Shown: positions 43,707 to 54,165, counted from the stretch's first letter. The stretch is DNA of 64,000 bases from Luteithermobacter gelatinilyticus (GCF_005849285.1 NZ_CP040517.1:2548501-2612500); one strand, 5' to 3'. Made by a program: numbers and translations. The notes: a model not told the origin generated them from the letters alone.

Positions 43707-43894
43707 ATCCGCATCTCTCTTACCCATCCCCCTTTTGTAGAGGTCTTTTAAAGACCGAATGGCTCTTTCCCCCAGCGACCCGTAATATGTTCTGCATCAA
43801 CAATTTGTTGTGATTAGGGCTTTTTTACTGCATCCTTCATAAAAATACTTACTCTTTTTTCAAAAACGTTTCCATGTTGACAAAGGTCAAGAAT

Positions 43895-44359
43895 ATGAGA
43901 AAAAAACTTTTCATCCGGAGACGAGGCCTAATGCCGCTGGTCATCGCCGCTCTAATGACCAGCCCGGCCCTGGCCGAACGTCCGCTTTATCTGAAATCAG
44001 AAATGACCGCCGGATTGCCGTTTTCCGATGCTGTCAGGCATAATGGAGTGCTTTACCTTTCCGGACAGATTCCGGCAACCCCTGATGGCACGCTCGCCAA
44101 AGGCGGTATGGCAGCACAGGCCAGACAGGTTATGGACAATATCCGCGCCACCGTGGAAAAATACGGCTCCGGCATGGACCGGATCATCAAATGCACCGTG
44201 TTTCTAAGCGATATGGACCAGTGGGCCGAGTTCAACAAGGTTTATGTGACCTATTTCGACAAGGGCCGTCTACCGGCACGCTCCGCCGTGGAAGTCAGCG
44301 GTCTGGCCATGGGGGCACTGATGGAAGTGGAATGTCTTGCGGCTATGGACGACGACTAG
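43895..44359 (+). CDS. RidA family protein with an export signal
   Basis: A 154-residue protein. The C-terminal 120 residues are a YjgF/RidA domain: LPFSDAVRHNGVLYLSGQIP, cited as FSDAVRHNGVLYLSGQIP, NIRATVEKYGSGMDRIIKCTVFLSD, cited as MDRIIKCTVFLSD, and LPARSAVEVSGLAMGALMEVE, cited as PARSAVEVSGLA, with the ligand-binding Arg. The first 35 residues (MRKKLFIRRRGLMPLVIAA to SPALA) form a signal peptide, whereas classical RidA is cytosolic. The stop TAG comes from an inserted element. Confidence 0.88.
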   Translation: MRKKLFIRRRGLMPLVIAALMTSPALAERPLYLKSEMTAGLPFSDAVRHNGVLYLSGQIPATPDGTLAKGGMAAQARQVMDNIRATVEKYGSGMDRIIKCTVFLSDMDQWAEFNKVYVTYFDKGRLPARSAVEVSGLAMGALMEVECLAAMDDD

Positions 44360-44429
44360 AGTGAATTGTGAAGAGATTGACCCATTCTGCCGCTCAGGTC
44401 TGGTTCAGGAGCCAGGGATTTAGCGCAGG
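44357..44429 (+). mobile_element. Left part of the long miniature element, truncated copy
   Basis: It begins TAGAGTGAATTGTGAAGAG and continues with CCCATTCTGCCGCTCAGG and TCTGGTTCAGGAGCCAGG, matching 54164-54236 with few changes. The right half is missing. Its first three bases are the stop codon of the ridA-like gene. Confidence 0.82.
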
Positions 44430-44440
44430 GCAGGGCAGGG

Positions 44441-45679
44441 TTATTCCCCTTCCTTTTCGATTTTGGTGATCACTTCCGGCCGGCTTTCAAGGGTGCGATG
44501 CACCGGACATTTGTCGGCAATGCGCAACAGGCCGTCCAACTGCTCCTGCGTCAGATCCCCCCGCACCACAACCCGGCGGCGCATCACTTCGATCTTTGCA
44601 TCGGGATCTTCCTGTTCGGAGCAATCGGCGCAGTCGCGGGCATGAAGACGGTCATGTTCCAGCGTGACCCGGACATGCTCCAACGGCAGGTTTTTGTGCC
44701 GAGCATACATGCGCAGGGTCATGGACGTACACGCCCCAAGTGCCGCGAGCAGATAAGCATAAGGCGTCGGCCCCTCATTGTCACCGCCGACACGTTGTGG
44801 TTCATCCACCAGAAAAGCATGATCGCCATAGATCACTTCCTGCAGAAAATTGCCGAGCCCCGTCTCTTCCACCAGAACCTTGTCGCCGTCGGGAGCGTCC
44901 CGTTTTTCAAGGGGGCTGATATACCGGCCGCACCAGGCAGACAACATTTCCGCGGCAAATTCCGCGTCCCGCTTGCCCCGAAGCAGGTGATCGGCCCCAT
45001 CCAGGGAAATAAAGCTTTTGGGATGGCGGGCATGTTCATACAGTATGCGGGCATGATCCACACTCACCACCTGATCCGTGGGCGAATGCATCACCAGAAG
45101 GGCTTTGCCCAGATCTTTCAGACGGTCGACAATTCTGTGATTCTGCACATCCTCAATAAACTGCCGGGTGATGGTAAAAGGCCGACCCGACAAATCCACC
45201 ACCGCCTCGCCGTGGCGGGTGATTTCGTCCATCTTTTCTTCAAACATATGATTGATGTGCCCTGGATCGGACGGCGCACCAATGGTCGCCACCGCCTTCA
45301 CGTCAGGCAAATCCTGAGCCGCGGCCAGCACGGCAGCTCCCCCCAGGCTATGGCCAATCAGAAGTTCGGGCGCGACATACTGCTGTGCAAGAAAAGCGCA
45401 GGCCGCCATAAGGTCCCCGATATTGGAGGTAAAATTGCTGTTGGCGAAATCGCCCTCGCTTTGACCCAGGCCGGTAAAATCAAACCGCAACACCGCAATC
45501 CCCCGCCGCGCCAGCGCCCGGGCAATGCGCGACGTGGCAAAAATATCCTTGTTGCAGGTAAAACAATGGGCAAACACCGCATAAGCGCGCACAGGACCAA
45601 AGGGCGGTAGTTCAAGACGCGCATCCAGGGTATCGCCCTGCGCCCCCTCAAAAGTGACTTTCCGGCTGTGATGAATCAT
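44441..45679 (-). CDS. Alpha/beta hydrolase fused to an OsmC domain
   Basis: A 412-residue fusion. Residues 1-250 are an alpha/beta hydrolase with nucleophile Ser in LIGHSLGGAAVL and HCFTCNKD, a family-specific block. Residues 270-412 are an OsmC-like domain with the two redox cysteines in ALGACTSMTLRMYA and ADKCPVHRTLE, suited to organic hydroperoxide reduction. Such bifunctional proteins are known in many proteobacteria. ATG at 45679 has GGAG upstream and overlaps the glycosyltransferase gene by 32 bp. Confidence 0.92.
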   Translation of the reverse strand: MIHHSRKVTFEGAQGDTLDARLELPPFGPVRAYAVFAHCFTCNKDIFATSRIARALARRGIAVLRFDFTGLGQSEGDFANSNFTSNIGDLMAACAFLAQQYVAPELLIGHSLGGAAVLAAAQDLPDVKAVATIGAPSDPGHINHMFEEKMDEITRHGEAVVDLSGRPFTITRQFIEDVQNHRIVDRLKDLGKALLVMHSPTDQVVSVDHARILYEHARHPKSFISLDGADHLLRGKRDAEFAAEMLSAWCGRYISPLEKRDAPDGDKVLVEETGLGNFLQEVIYGDHAFLVDEPQRVGGDNEGPTPYAYLLAALGACTSMTLRMYARHKNLPLEHVRVTLEHDRLHARDCADCSEQEDPDAKIEVMRRRVVVRGDLTQEQLDGLLRIADKCPVHRTLESRPEVITKIEKEGE

Positions 45680-47015
45680 GGCGGTCTCCTTTTCCCGCAA
45701 CACGGAACAGGAATTTTTCCAGTTTGGCGAATTGCGCATTCCGATCATACCCCGCCCGCCTGTCGGGGTCCAGAGCACTGCGCTCACCAGCCATCTTGGC
45801 CGCCAGCCGTTCCTTCAGATATCCGGCAATAGCGTCAGGATCACGAGAGACAAACCCGAAGCCATTGTCACGGATGATGTCCGCTGCCTCGCCCGTCTCC
45901 AGCCCCACCGACAGAATGGGTTTGTCAGCCCCGATATATTCGAACAGCTTGCCGGCGATCACCCCTTCCTCACGCGGATTATCCCAGCGTAGCAGCAGCA
46001 GGACATCCATCCGCGCCTGAACCGCAAGAAGCTCTTTCTGGGGGATATACGGATGAAATTTCAGCTTGTCGTCCAGACCATATTTCCGGATCACCGCCTC
46101 CTGTTCCTCATCCAGGTCGGCCCGGCCGTTCGGAGTATAAAACAGCACCCGGATCTTGTCCGCTTCCGGCCCCAAACGGCCCAGCGCCTCAAACAAAGGC
46201 ATCGGGTCGCGCTTGCGGCCATACAGAATACCCGCATAAAGCAGGGTCAGCCTGTTCATCTCCTGTGGGGTCCGGTCCAGACCGGCAAAGTCATCAGGAT
46301 CATACCCGTTCATCACACATATGACCGGTTGGGACCTTTTTTGTCGCAAAAGATCGGTCCAGGTCCGGGTCACGGTGACGATCCCCCGACAATTGGCCAA
46401 GGCGCAGTTTTCCAGAAAGCGGTCAATCTTTGCCCGAAACCAAGGGGCGTCATAATAACCGTGATCCGCCCACAAATCCCGGTAGTCCACCACCCAGGGC
46501 ACATCCACCAGGCGCGCCAAGCGGCTTGCCACCAGAAGCGTGGTATGGGGCGGGGTGGTGGCAAAAATAATATCCGGGCTCCAGTGGCGGAACAGCGCAC
46601 GGCCGGCACGCACCGCGTGGGGATACCAGCCAATCAGGCTGTCGGGAATATTGGTCAGCATGCGATAGGCGCGGCTGAGGCGGGATTCGGGCCGGTGGGA
46701 AAGTTGTGCCCCGGAGTTGGCACCTTGTTCCTTTTTTTCATCACGCACCGCCGCCGTGTCTTCGGAGCGGGAGAAGGTGTTTTTCAAGACGGTTTTCACC
46801 CGCCCCGGCAGATCATTGATGCGGCTGTAGCCGGAATAAATAATCTTGTCCGGAGAAATTTCCGGCTGTAACGTCGGCGGGAAATCAGGATTTTTCGGGC
46901 CCAGCACCCGCACGTCATGGCCACGCGCATCCAGATATTTGACAAATTTGTTGACCCGGCTTGCCGAGGCCGGGGCATAGGGGGGAAAATACCCGGCCAC
47001 CACCAAAATACGCAA
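45648..47015 (-). CDS. Glycosyltransferase family 4 protein
   Basis: A 455-residue GT-B glycosyltransferase. It opens RILVVAGYFPPYAPASASRV and has the acceptor-side segment DYRDLWADHGYY and the nucleotide-sugar side GVIAGKLFEYIGADKPIL. It resembles cell-surface polysaccharide transferases. The start is a TTG with GGGAGGG seven bases upstream. No other polysaccharide gene is adjacent, so the acceptor is unknown. Confidence 0.87.
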   Translation of the reverse strand: MRILVVAGYFPPYAPASASRVNKFVKYLDARGHDVRVLGPKNPDFPPTLQPEISPDKIIYSGYSRINDLPGRVKTVLKNTFSRSEDTAAVRDEKKEQGANSGAQLSHRPESRLSRAYRMLTNIPDSLIGWYPHAVRAGRALFRHWSPDIIFATTPPHTTLLVASRLARLVDVPWVVDYRDLWADHGYYDAPWFRAKIDRFLENCALANCRGIVTVTRTWTDLLRQKRSQPVICVMNGYDPDDFAGLDRTPQEMNRLTLLYAGILYGRKRDPMPLFEALGRLGPEADKIRVLFYTPNGRADLDEEQEAVIRKYGLDDKLKFHPYIPQKELLAVQARMDVLLLLRWDNPREEGVIAGKLFEYIGADKPILSVGLETGEAADIIRDNGFGFVSRDPDAIAGYLKERLAAKMAGERSALDPDRRAGYDRNAQFAKLEKFLFRVAGKGDRHDSSQPESHF

Positions 47016-47118
47016 ATCAGGACCCTCCCGAATAAATGCTTTTGTTCATCATATTGATATTGATGAGAAAATAAACACGAGGGTGTAAATTTTTGATGAA
47101 ATCCTGCCGCCAGCGGCA

Positions 47119-47150
47119 TAAAAAACCCGCCGGAAAGCCTCCCGGCGGGT
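47119..47150 (-). terminator. Intrinsic terminator after hppA
   Basis: On the minus strand ACCCGCCGG and CCGGCGGGT enclose an eight-base loop and are followed by TTTTTTA. It lies 26 bp after the hppA stop. Confidence 0.88.
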
Positions 47151-47175
47151 AGAACAAGGTTTTCTGAAATCCCCC

Positions 47176-49161
47176 TTACAACAGCGGAGCGATCACCAGC
47201 GAGACAATGGCCATCACATTGATCAGGATGTTCATGCTGGGCCCGGAGGTGTCCTTGAACGGATCACCTACCGTATCGCCAACCACGGCCGCCGCATGCA
47301 CCGGGCTGCCCTTGCCGCCGTGATGACCCTTTTCAATGTATTTCTTAGCATTATCCCAGGCCCCGCCCGCGTTGGCCATCATCAGCGCCAGCAGCACACA
47401 GCCCAGCAGCGCCCCACCCAGCATGCCGCCGAGGCTTTCGGCACCAAGACCAAAGCCCACCACCACCGGCACAATAATGGCAATGGCCCCCGGCAGGATC
47501 ATCTTTTTCAACGCCGCCGTGGTGGCGATATCCACACAACGGGCATTGTCCGGTTCAGCGTTCCCCTCCAGAAGACCGGGGATTTCCTTGAACTGGCGAC
47601 GGATTTCCACAATCATTTCCATGGCTGCATCGCCCACTGCCGTCATGGTGATGGACGCGATAAGAAACGGCAGCGTGCCACCGATCAGTAAGCCCACCAG
47701 CACCTTCGGATTATCCAGCGCCAGGGCAAAGCCCGGATTATGCATGCCCACCGTCTCCACAAAGGCGGCGATGATGGACAGCGCCGCCAGAGCCGCCGCA
47801 CCGATGGCAAAACCTTTGCCGATGGCCGCGGTGGTATTGCCCAGTTCGTCGAGACTGTCCGTGATGTCGCGCGTTTCCTTACCGAGCCCCGCCATTTCCG
47901 CAATGCCGCCCGCATTGTCGGCCACCGGACCATAGGCGTCAATGGCCATGGTGATGCCCACGGTCGCCAGCATAGCCACGGCAGCAATGCCCACCCCATA
48001 CAGACCCGCCAACATGGTGGACACAAAGATGATGGTGGCAATAGTCAGGACCGGGATCACCACCGACTGCATGCCTACCGCCAGACCGGTAATCATCACC
48101 GTCGCCGTGCCCGTCTCGCCGCTGCTGGCGATTCGGCGCACCGGCCCCGCGGCGGTATAATATTCCGTGACCAGGCCAATCACAATGCCGCCCAGTGCCC
48201 CACACAGAATGGCGAACCAGATATGAATATTCAATCCGAAATGATCAAGCAACAGATACGCCACCAGAATAAACAACAGCGAGGCCCCGATGGTGCCGGT
48301 CCTCAGTGCCTTTTCCGGAGAATTTCCAGACATGAGCTTGACCAGCCCGATTCCGAGCACCGAACAGATCAGTCCCATACTGGCCAGTGCCAACGGCAGG
48401 AACATCAGAATATTCTGGTTCGGCACCTGCATGGTCGCCGCCAAGGCGATGGTGGCGATCATGGACCCGCAATAGGATTCGAAAATATCGGACCCCATGC
48501 CGGCCACATCGCCCACATTGTCACCCACATTGTCGGCGATCACGCCCGGATTGCGGGGATCATCTTCGGGAATGCCAGCTTCCACCTTACCCACAAGATC
48601 CGCCCCCACATCGGCCGATTTGGTGTAAATCCCGCCGCCGACGCGGGAAAACAACGCCACGGTGGAAGCGCCCATGCCAAAACCGTGAATGGCGTGTGCC
48701 GTTTCCGGATCGCCGCCGAAAAACCAATACAACGAGCCCAGACCAATAAGTCCGAGAGAGGCCACGCACATGCCCATAATGGACCCACCGTAAAACGATA
48801 CCTCCAGCGCCGCCGGGGCCCCCTTGTCATGAGCCGCCATGGTGGTGCGCATATTGGCGCGGGTGGCGGCATACATGCCCAGATACCCAGCCAGGGCCGA
48901 GGCAATGGTGCCCACCGCGAAGGCGATGGCCGTGTTGGTGCCCAGGAAATACCACAACGGCAGGATCACAAGAATATTAAACCCGAGAAGCATCTTATAT
49001 TCCCGGTTCATAAACACCATTGCCCCCAGATGAATGGCGTCTCCGATCTTTTTGACTTTTTCATTCTCCACCGGCTGTCGGACAACAATCCGGTACAGGA
49101 TAAACGCGACAATCAGGCCCACAACCCCCAAAACAGGAGGATAATTTACTAACTCTTTCAT
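47176..49161 (-). CDS. hppA: Membrane-bound ion-pumping pyrophosphatase, probably potassium-dependent
   Basis: A 661-residue protein with about 16 membrane helices that couples pyrophosphate hydrolysis to proton or sodium export. Substrate-binding motifs are [20 protein letters not shown], cited as [34 protein letters not shown] and the C-terminal [13 protein letters not shown]. The potassium-selectivity motif reads [14 protein letters not shown]; as I know the family, Ala here marks potassium-dependent enzymes and Lys (GNTTKA) independent ones. The gene is divergent from a soluble pyrophosphatase. Whether it pumps protons or sodium I cannot decide by eye. Confidence 0.95.
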   Translation of the reverse strand: MKELVNYPPVLGVVGLIVAFILYRIVVRQPVENEKVKKIGDAIHLGAMVFMNREYKMLLGFNILVILPLWYFLGTNTAIAFAVGTIASALAGYLGMYAATRANMRTTMAAHDKGAPAALEVSFYGGSIMGMCVASLGLIGLGSLYWFFGGDPETAHAIHGFGMGASTVALFSRVGGGIYTKSADVGADLVGKVEAGIPEDDPRNPGVIADNVGDNVGDVAGMGSDIFESYCGSMIATIALAATMQVPNQNILMFLPLALASMGLICSVLGIGLVKLMSGNSPEKALRTGTIGASLLFILVAYLLLDHFGLNIHIWFAILCGALGGIVIGLVTEYYTAAGPVRRIASSGETGTATVMITGLAVGMQSVVIPVLTIATIIFVSTMLAGLYGVGIAAVAMLATVGITMAIDAYGPVADNAGGIAEMAGLGKETRDITDSLDELGNTTAAIGKGFAIGAAALAALSIIAAFVETVGMHNPGFALALDNPKVLVGLLIGGTLPFLIASITMTAVGDAAMEMIVEIRRQFKEIPGLLEGNAEPDNARCVDIATTAALKKMILPGAIAIIVPVVVGFGLGAESLGGMLGGALLGCVLLALMMANAGGAWDNAKKYIEKGHHGGKGSPVHAAAVVGDTVGDPFKDTSGPSMNILINVMAIVSLVIAPLL

Positions 49162-49360
49162 GTCCTCTCCCTTGACTTTGCATAAATCCCCTTGTAGCTG
49201 TATGCGTTTGCTTTCGATATAAGGGTCGGGAAACGTTAAATCATCAATTCCCCGATAGCAAGATTCATGCTGACAAAGTCGAGATTTTCAGTATATTGCG
49301 GCGCAACAGGCAGCAATGCCCTGCACGTTGTTCAACCCCAGACAAACAGGTGGAATTCCC

Positions 49361-49906
49361 ATGCCCCTCGTCAGCAAAATCAGCCCGGGTAAAAACCCGC
49401 CCGAAGAAATCAACGTCATTATCGAAGTGCCCGCCGGCGGCGCAGCCGTGAAATATGAAATGCATAAACGCTCCGGCGCCATTCTGGTAGACCGGATCTT
49501 GCATACTCCCATGCGTTACCCCACCAACTATGGATATATGCCTCATACCCTGTCCGAAGACGGCGATCCATGCGACGTCATGGTAGTGGTGGATGAGCCG
49601 CTGGTGCCCGGATGCGTGATTCGCGCCCGGCCGATCGGGGTTCTGCTTATGGAAGATGAAGCCGGCGGGGATGAAAAGATCCTTGCGGTGCCGGATCTCA
49701 AGACCGACCCCACCTACAAACATGTCAACAGCTATGAAGATCTTCCGGAATTGCTGCTGCAACGGATCCAGCACTTCTTTGAGCATTACAAGGATCTGGA
49801 AAGCGGCAAATGGGTCAAGGTCAAGGGCTGGGAAGGCCCGGACAAGGCCAAAGCCATGATCCTCGACGGCCTGAAACGCGCAAAAGACGCACCGGAAGAA
49901 GAATAA
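49361..49906 (+). CDS. ppa: Soluble inorganic pyrophosphatase (family I)
   Basis: A 181-residue family I pyrophosphatase. Metal ligands are in EDGDPCDVMVV, and NVIIEVPAGGAAVKYE, RYPTNYGYMPHTL and the C-terminal HYKDLE are conserved. It hydrolyses pyrophosphate from biosynthesis. ATG at 49361 follows AGGTGG. It is divergent from hppA with a 199-bp shared upstream region and ends at an intrinsic terminator. Confidence 0.97.
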   Translation: MPLVSKISPGKNPPEEINVIIEVPAGGAAVKYEMHKRSGAILVDRILHTPMRYPTNYGYMPHTLSEDGDPCDVMVVVDEPLVPGCVIRARPIGVLLMEDEAGGDEKILAVPDLKTDPTYKHVNSYEDLPELLLQRIQHFFEHYKDLESGKWVKVKGWEGPDKAKAMILDGLKRAKDAPEEE

Positions 49907-49925
49907 ATATCCTGACAACACAATG

Positions 49926-49963
49926 CCCATAGGCCTCCTGACGGGGGCCTATGGGTTATTTTA
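49926..49963 (+). terminator. Intrinsic terminator after ppa
   Basis: CCCATAGGCC (49926-49935) pairs with GGCCTATGGG (49946-49955), followed by TTATTTTA. Confidence 0.85.
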
Positions 49964-49977
49964 TGCGCCGTGTGGCC

Positions 49978-49993
49978 TAGAGTGAATTATGAA
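49978..49993 (+). repeat. Left-end fragment of the dispersed miniature element
   Basis: TAGAGTGAATTATGAA matches the left end with one change, then the similarity stops. Confidence 0.5.
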
Positions 49994-50126
49994 CCGCGCT
50001 TTCTTCAGGAATAGGCTGGGCATCAGCCTGTACAGGAGTGTTTTTCTTGTTGTTGTCCTGGAAAATTGACACATTATTAACTGAGTCAAAACTAATATGC
50101 CCTTCCCGACATCAAGGGCATATTCC

Positions 50127-52553
50127 ATGTTTCCAAGGTTATATTTCCATCTGTTGACCTATTACAATTTTGGGTTTGTTCTGCTCGCTGCGGCAATTTG
50201 CCTGCTCACCTGTTTTGTGGCTTATCTTCTGATCAAGCGGGTGAAGACGTCCAAAGGCAAAGCGCCGTACATCTGGACCATTATCTACGCCATAGCAGTC
50301 GGCAGTGGATTTTGGACAACCCATTTTATCGCCATGCAGGCCTGTCCTCTTCCCTATACCGCACATTATGATCTCAGCTTCACGGTTTTGTCGGTGCTGC
50401 TGACCATCCTGGCCTGCGGGCTCGGTCTGGCCCTCACCCTGTTAAAAAGGTGGCGCTATAACAGGCTGACCGGCAGCCTGGTGATGGGGGGTGGTCTTGC
50501 CCTGATGCATGTGACTGGCCTTGAGTCTATGACATGGCCTGAGGAATCGGCTTATGCCCCGCTTCTTCTGGGTGTGGCGTTGACCTTTGGCGCGGGAAGC
50601 GTAGGCGCTGCGCAGCTCGCGCTGGTCACCCATCGACAGGGGCAAAGTGTACTGCCGGGCATCATTGGACTGGCAAGTGGTGTCTTCCTGTTGCATTTCA
50701 TAACCATACTCCCCATGGACGGGGGACAGAACAGCCCGCTGCCAACGGGGGAAACTGGCGATGCCTACAAGGCATTTTTGACACTGGCCGTCACAGTGAC
50801 CAGCCTGGTTATCCTGAGTTTCACGCTTTTGGGCATTTATCTTGACAACAAGATCATGACAATTGCCGCCCGTGAAACTCAGCGTCTCAGAACCCTGGCC
50901 AATGCCAGCATGGAAGGACTGCTTCTGATCCGCAACGGCTGTATCATCGACGCTAATCAGCAGGCCTGCACCCTGATCGGACAGGCCCGCAAGCGGTTAA
51001 AAAGGCTGCCTTTTAAAGCCTTGTTCAACTTTCCGGATCACATGGCCGAACGTAAAGACCTGTTGACAGTGGGAGCGCAGTATGAAGCGGGACTGACCAC
51101 CGTCGCAGGCGACGTCATTCCCGTCGAAATTCGCATCCGAACCATGCAAACCTCTCGACATTCCCACCTGATCGCGGTGATTCGGGATTTGAGGAACGAT
51201 CAGGCCCAGAAACATAAAATCCGGCAACTTTCCACCATGGACAGCCTGACCGGTCTGATCAACAGAAGTTATTTCAACATCCGGCTGGATCAGGCCATTC
51301 AGCAGGCCAAGCGATCCACCACGAAACTCGCGCTTCTAATCCTTGATATTGATGAATTCCGGGATACCAACCTTCTTCTGGGATTGGAAGATGGCGACCG
51401 CCTGCTCCAGGAAATCAGCAAAAGACTGCTGAGCGTTACCCTGGCTTCTGACACACTCGCGCGCCTCTCAGGCGACGAATTTGCCATATTACAGGAAGAT
51501 ATTGACGGCTTTACCGATCCGGAACATCTGGTCAAGCGCCTGAAAGAAGCCTTTATGCTGCCATTTACCCTTCAAGGCAAGGAAATCGCCCTCACCCACT
51601 GCATTGGCATCGCCCTTTATCCGGAAAATGGGACGACGGCCCCCGAGTTGATGGCCAACGCCATCAACGCACTGGAGCGGGCCAAACAGGAAGGGACCAA
51701 CACGGCCCGGTTTTTTGAGGCCATCATCGATTCGAAAATCCGCCTGCGCCGACGGTTGGGCCTGGACCTGAAGAAAGCCCTCAAGCGCAATGAACTTCTG
51801 CTGCATTATCAACCGCTGATCAATCTTGACCAGAACCGCCCCACCGGGTTCGAGGTTCTGTTACGCTGGAAACATCCGGAACTGGGATATGTCCGGCCAG
51901 ATATTTTTATCCAAGTCGCCGAAGAAAACGGCCACATTATCGAGATTGGAGACTGGGTGCTGCATCAGGCCTGCCGCGAAGCCGCCTCCTGGAAGGTCCC
52001 CTTGCAGGTGGCGATCAATTTGTCCCCCGTTCAGCTCAGGGACAACCAACTGCCTGACAGGATTCACTCGGTGCTGGAAGAAACCGGGCTGCATCCTTCG
52101 CGGCTGGAGCTGGAAATCACGGAAGGCGTTTTTATTAAAAACCAGTGGGAGGCTCTGCAGATTCTCAATCGACTTAAAAAACTCGGCATCCGGATTTCCA
52201 TGGATGATTTCGGCACGGGGTATTCCTCACTGGCCTACTTGAAGAATTACCGCTTTGACAAAATCAAAATCGACCGGTCCTTTATTCACGGACTGGGCGA
52301 AGACGAACAGTCGGCCACCATCATCCGCGGTATTATCGGCTTGGCCAAGGGGCTGGACCTGCCCGTTCTCGCCGAAGGCGTGGAAACAGAAGCCCAGAAA
52401 GACTTTCTGAAAAACGCCGGATGTACGGAAATTCAGGGATATTTGATTTCACCGCCGGCCCCTATCGATACCTTCAGGCACATCACCACAGAAACAGCCA
52501 ATACCGATGCCGCCGCCGGACAACTGCGACAGGGACTCCGGTCGGCAGAATAA
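50127..52553 (+). CDS. MHYT-PAS-GGDEF-EAL cyclic-di-GMP signalling protein
   Basis: An 808-residue protein. Residues 1-250 contain seven hydrophobic helices of an MHYT sensor, with WTTHFIAM in place of the usual WSMHFIGM. A PAS-like segment with GLLLIRNGCIIDANQQACTLIG, cited as LLLIRNGCIIDANQQA, follows. The GGDEF domain has RLSGDEFAIL as its signature. The EAL domain has GFEVLLRWKHPELG (EVL for EAL) but keeps DDFGTGYSSL and KIDRSFI, so phosphodiesterase activity is likely. ATG at 50127 follows AAGGG. Confidence 0.9.
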   Translation: MFPRLYFHLLTYYNFGFVLLAAAICLLTCFVAYLLIKRVKTSKGKAPYIWTIIYAIAVGSGFWTTHFIAMQACPLPYTAHYDLSFTVLSVLLTILACGLGLALTLLKRWRYNRLTGSLVMGGGLALMHVTGLESMTWPEESAYAPLLLGVALTFGAGSVGAAQLALVTHRQGQSVLPGIIGLASGVFLLHFITILPMDGGQNSPLPTGETGDAYKAFLTLAVTVTSLVILSFTLLGIYLDNKIMTIAARETQRLRTLANASMEGLLLIRNGCIIDANQQACTLIGQARKRLKRLPFKALFNFPDHMAERKDLLTVGAQYEAGLTTVAGDVIPVEIRIRTMQTSRHSHLIAVIRDLRNDQAQKHKIRQLSTMDSLTGLINRSYFNIRLDQAIQQAKRSTTKLALLILDIDEFRDTNLLLGLEDGDRLLQEISKRLLSVTLASDTLARLSGDEFAILQEDIDGFTDPEHLVKRLKEAFMLPFTLQGKEIALTHCIGIALYPENGTTAPELMANAINALERAKQEGTNTARFFEAIIDSKIRLRRRLGLDLKKALKRNELLLHYQPLINLDQNRPTGFEVLLRWKHPELGYVRPDIFIQVAEENGHIIEIGDWVLHQACREAASWKVPLQVAINLSPVQLRDNQLPDRIHSVLEETGLHPSRLELEITEGVFIKNQWEALQILNRLKKLGIRISMDDFGTGYSSLAYLKNYRFDKIKIDRSFIHGLGEDEQSATIIRGIIGLAKGLDLPVLAEGVETEAQKDFLKNAGCTEIQGYLISPPAPIDTFRHITTETANTDAAAGQLRQGLRSAE

Positions 52554-52626
52554 AAGCTGTGCGGATTTCCTTGCCGCATCGGGACAGATCACTATAATCC
52601 CGCAAAACATGTTCTGAGGTGAGCTT

Positions 52627-54135
52627 ATGGCGTATCAGTCCCTGCGGGATTTCATGGATCAACTGGAAAAAGCCGGCCGTCTGGTGCGGGTCCGTGAACC
52701 CGTCTCGACCCATCTGGAAATGACCGAGATCCAGACCCGGGTAATTGCCGAGGGCGGCCCGGCGATCCTGTTTGAAAACCCGGTGGGCCCTCATGGCGAA
52801 ACCTATGACATGCCGGTTTTGGTCAATCTGTTCGGCACAGTGGAGCGCGTCGCCTGGGGTATGAACCGCAAACCGCATGAACTGCGCGAAATTGGCGAGG
52901 CTCTCGCGGTGCTGCGTCAGCCGCAGCCGCCCCGCAGCCTGCGCGACGCCGTGGACATGCTGCCGATCCTCAAGCAGGCCATGACCATGGCCCCCAAGAC
53001 CGTCAAAAAAGCGCCGGTGCAGGACGTGGTGCTGAGCGGCGACGATATTGATCTTGGGCGCCTGCCGGTCCAGGGCTGCTGGCCAGGCGAGCCGGCGCCG
53101 CTGATCACGTGGCCGCTGGTGGTCACCAAGGGCCCCGGCAACAGCGCGGAAGATGATTTTAATCTGGGCATTTACCGCATGCAGGTTTTGGACAAGAAGC
53201 GTACCCTGATGCGCTGGCTCAAACACCGCGGCGGGGCGCAGCATTATCGCCGCTGGAAAAATGAAAAACCGGAGCCCCTGCCCGCCGCCGTGGTGCTGGG
53301 CGCCGATCCGGCCACCATTCTGGGCGCGGTGACGCCGGTGCCGGATACTTTGTCGGAATATAAATTCGCCGGCCTTCTGCGCGGGCGCAAGACCGAACTG
53401 GTGGATTGTGTGAGCGTACCGCTGAAAGTGCCGGCCACGGCTGAGATCGTGCTGGAAGGCCATGTTTCTCTGGACGAATACGCGCCCGAAGGTCCTTATG
53501 GCGACCATACAGGATATTACAATTCCGTGGAACCCTTCCCGGTCTTTACCATCAGCGCCATCACCATGCGCAAAAATCCCATTTATTTAAGCACTTATAC
53601 CGGACGGCCGCCGGACGAACCATCCGTGCTGGGCGAGGCACTCAATGAGGTGTTCATCCCGCTCTTGCAACAGCAGTTCCCGGAAATTGTCGATTTCTGG
53701 CTGCCGCCGGAAGGCTGCTCCTACCGCATTGCCGTGGTCAGCATGAAAAAGGCCTATGCCGGCCATGCCAAACGGGTGATGATGGGCGTGTGGTCCTATC
53801 TCAGGCAGTTCATGTACACCAAATTCGTGATTGTGGTGGATGACGACATCAATTGCCGCGACTGGAAAGATGTCATGTGGGCCATTTCTACCCGCATGGA
53901 TCCGGTCCGTGATACCACGCTGATGGAACATACGCCGATTGATTATCTTGATTTCGCCTCCCCCGTCTCGGGACTGGGCGGCAAAATGGGACTCGACGCC
54001 ACCAATAAGTGGCCAGGGGAAACCGACCGGGAATGGGGCGAAAAAATCCGCATGGACGAACAGGTGATCCGGCGGATTGATGACATTTGGGACACGCTGG
54101 GCCTGCCCGGTTCCGGAAAAAGCCATCTAGAGTAA
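52627..54135 (+). CDS. ubiD: UbiD family decarboxylase
   Basis: A 502-residue UbiD, the prenylated-FMN decarboxylase of ubiquinone synthesis and related reactions. It has QPWPGEPAP-type substrate loop [20 protein letters not shown], cited as [15 protein letters not shown], then [11 protein letters not shown] and the manganese/flavin-binding [20 protein letters not shown], cited as [15 protein letters not shown]. The final codons, Leu-Glu-stop (CTA GAG TAA), lie in an inserted palindromic element, so the native C-terminus was changed slightly. No UbiX gene is adjacent. Confidence 0.94.
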   Translation: MAYQSLRDFMDQLEKAGRLVRVREPVSTHLEMTEIQTRVIAEGGPAILFENPVGPHGETYDMPVLVNLFGTVERVAWGMNRKPHELREIGEALAVLRQPQPPRSLRDAVDMLPILKQAMTMAPKTVKKAPVQDVVLSGDDIDLGRLPVQGCWPGEPAPLITWPLVVTKGPGNSAEDDFNLGIYRMQVLDKKRTLMRWLKHRGGAQHYRRWKNEKPEPLPAAVVLGADPATILGAVTPVPDTLSEYKFAGLLRGRKTELVDCVSVPLKVPATAEIVLEGHVSLDEYAPEGPYGDHTGYYNSVEPFPVFTISAITMRKNPIYLSTYTGRPPDEPSVLGEALNEVFIPLLQQQFPEIVDFWLPPEGCSYRIAVVSMKKAYAGHAKRVMMGVWSYLRQFMYTKFVIVVDDDINCRDWKDVMWAISTRMDPVRDTTLMEHTPIDYLDFASPVSGLGGKMGLDATNKWPGETDREWGEKIRMDEQVIRRIDDIWDTLGLPGSGKSHLE

Positions 54136-54165
54136 ATTGCGAATAGGTTGGTTCAATTCACTCTA
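54128..54165 (+). mobile_element. Palindromic TA-flanked miniature element at the ubiD stop codon
   Basis: A full copy with one arm change: TA, GAGTAAATTG, loop CGAATAGGTTGGTT, CAATTCACTC, TA. The G-to-A change supplies the TAA stop codon used by ubiD. Its right TA is shared with the long element that follows. Confidence 0.85.
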
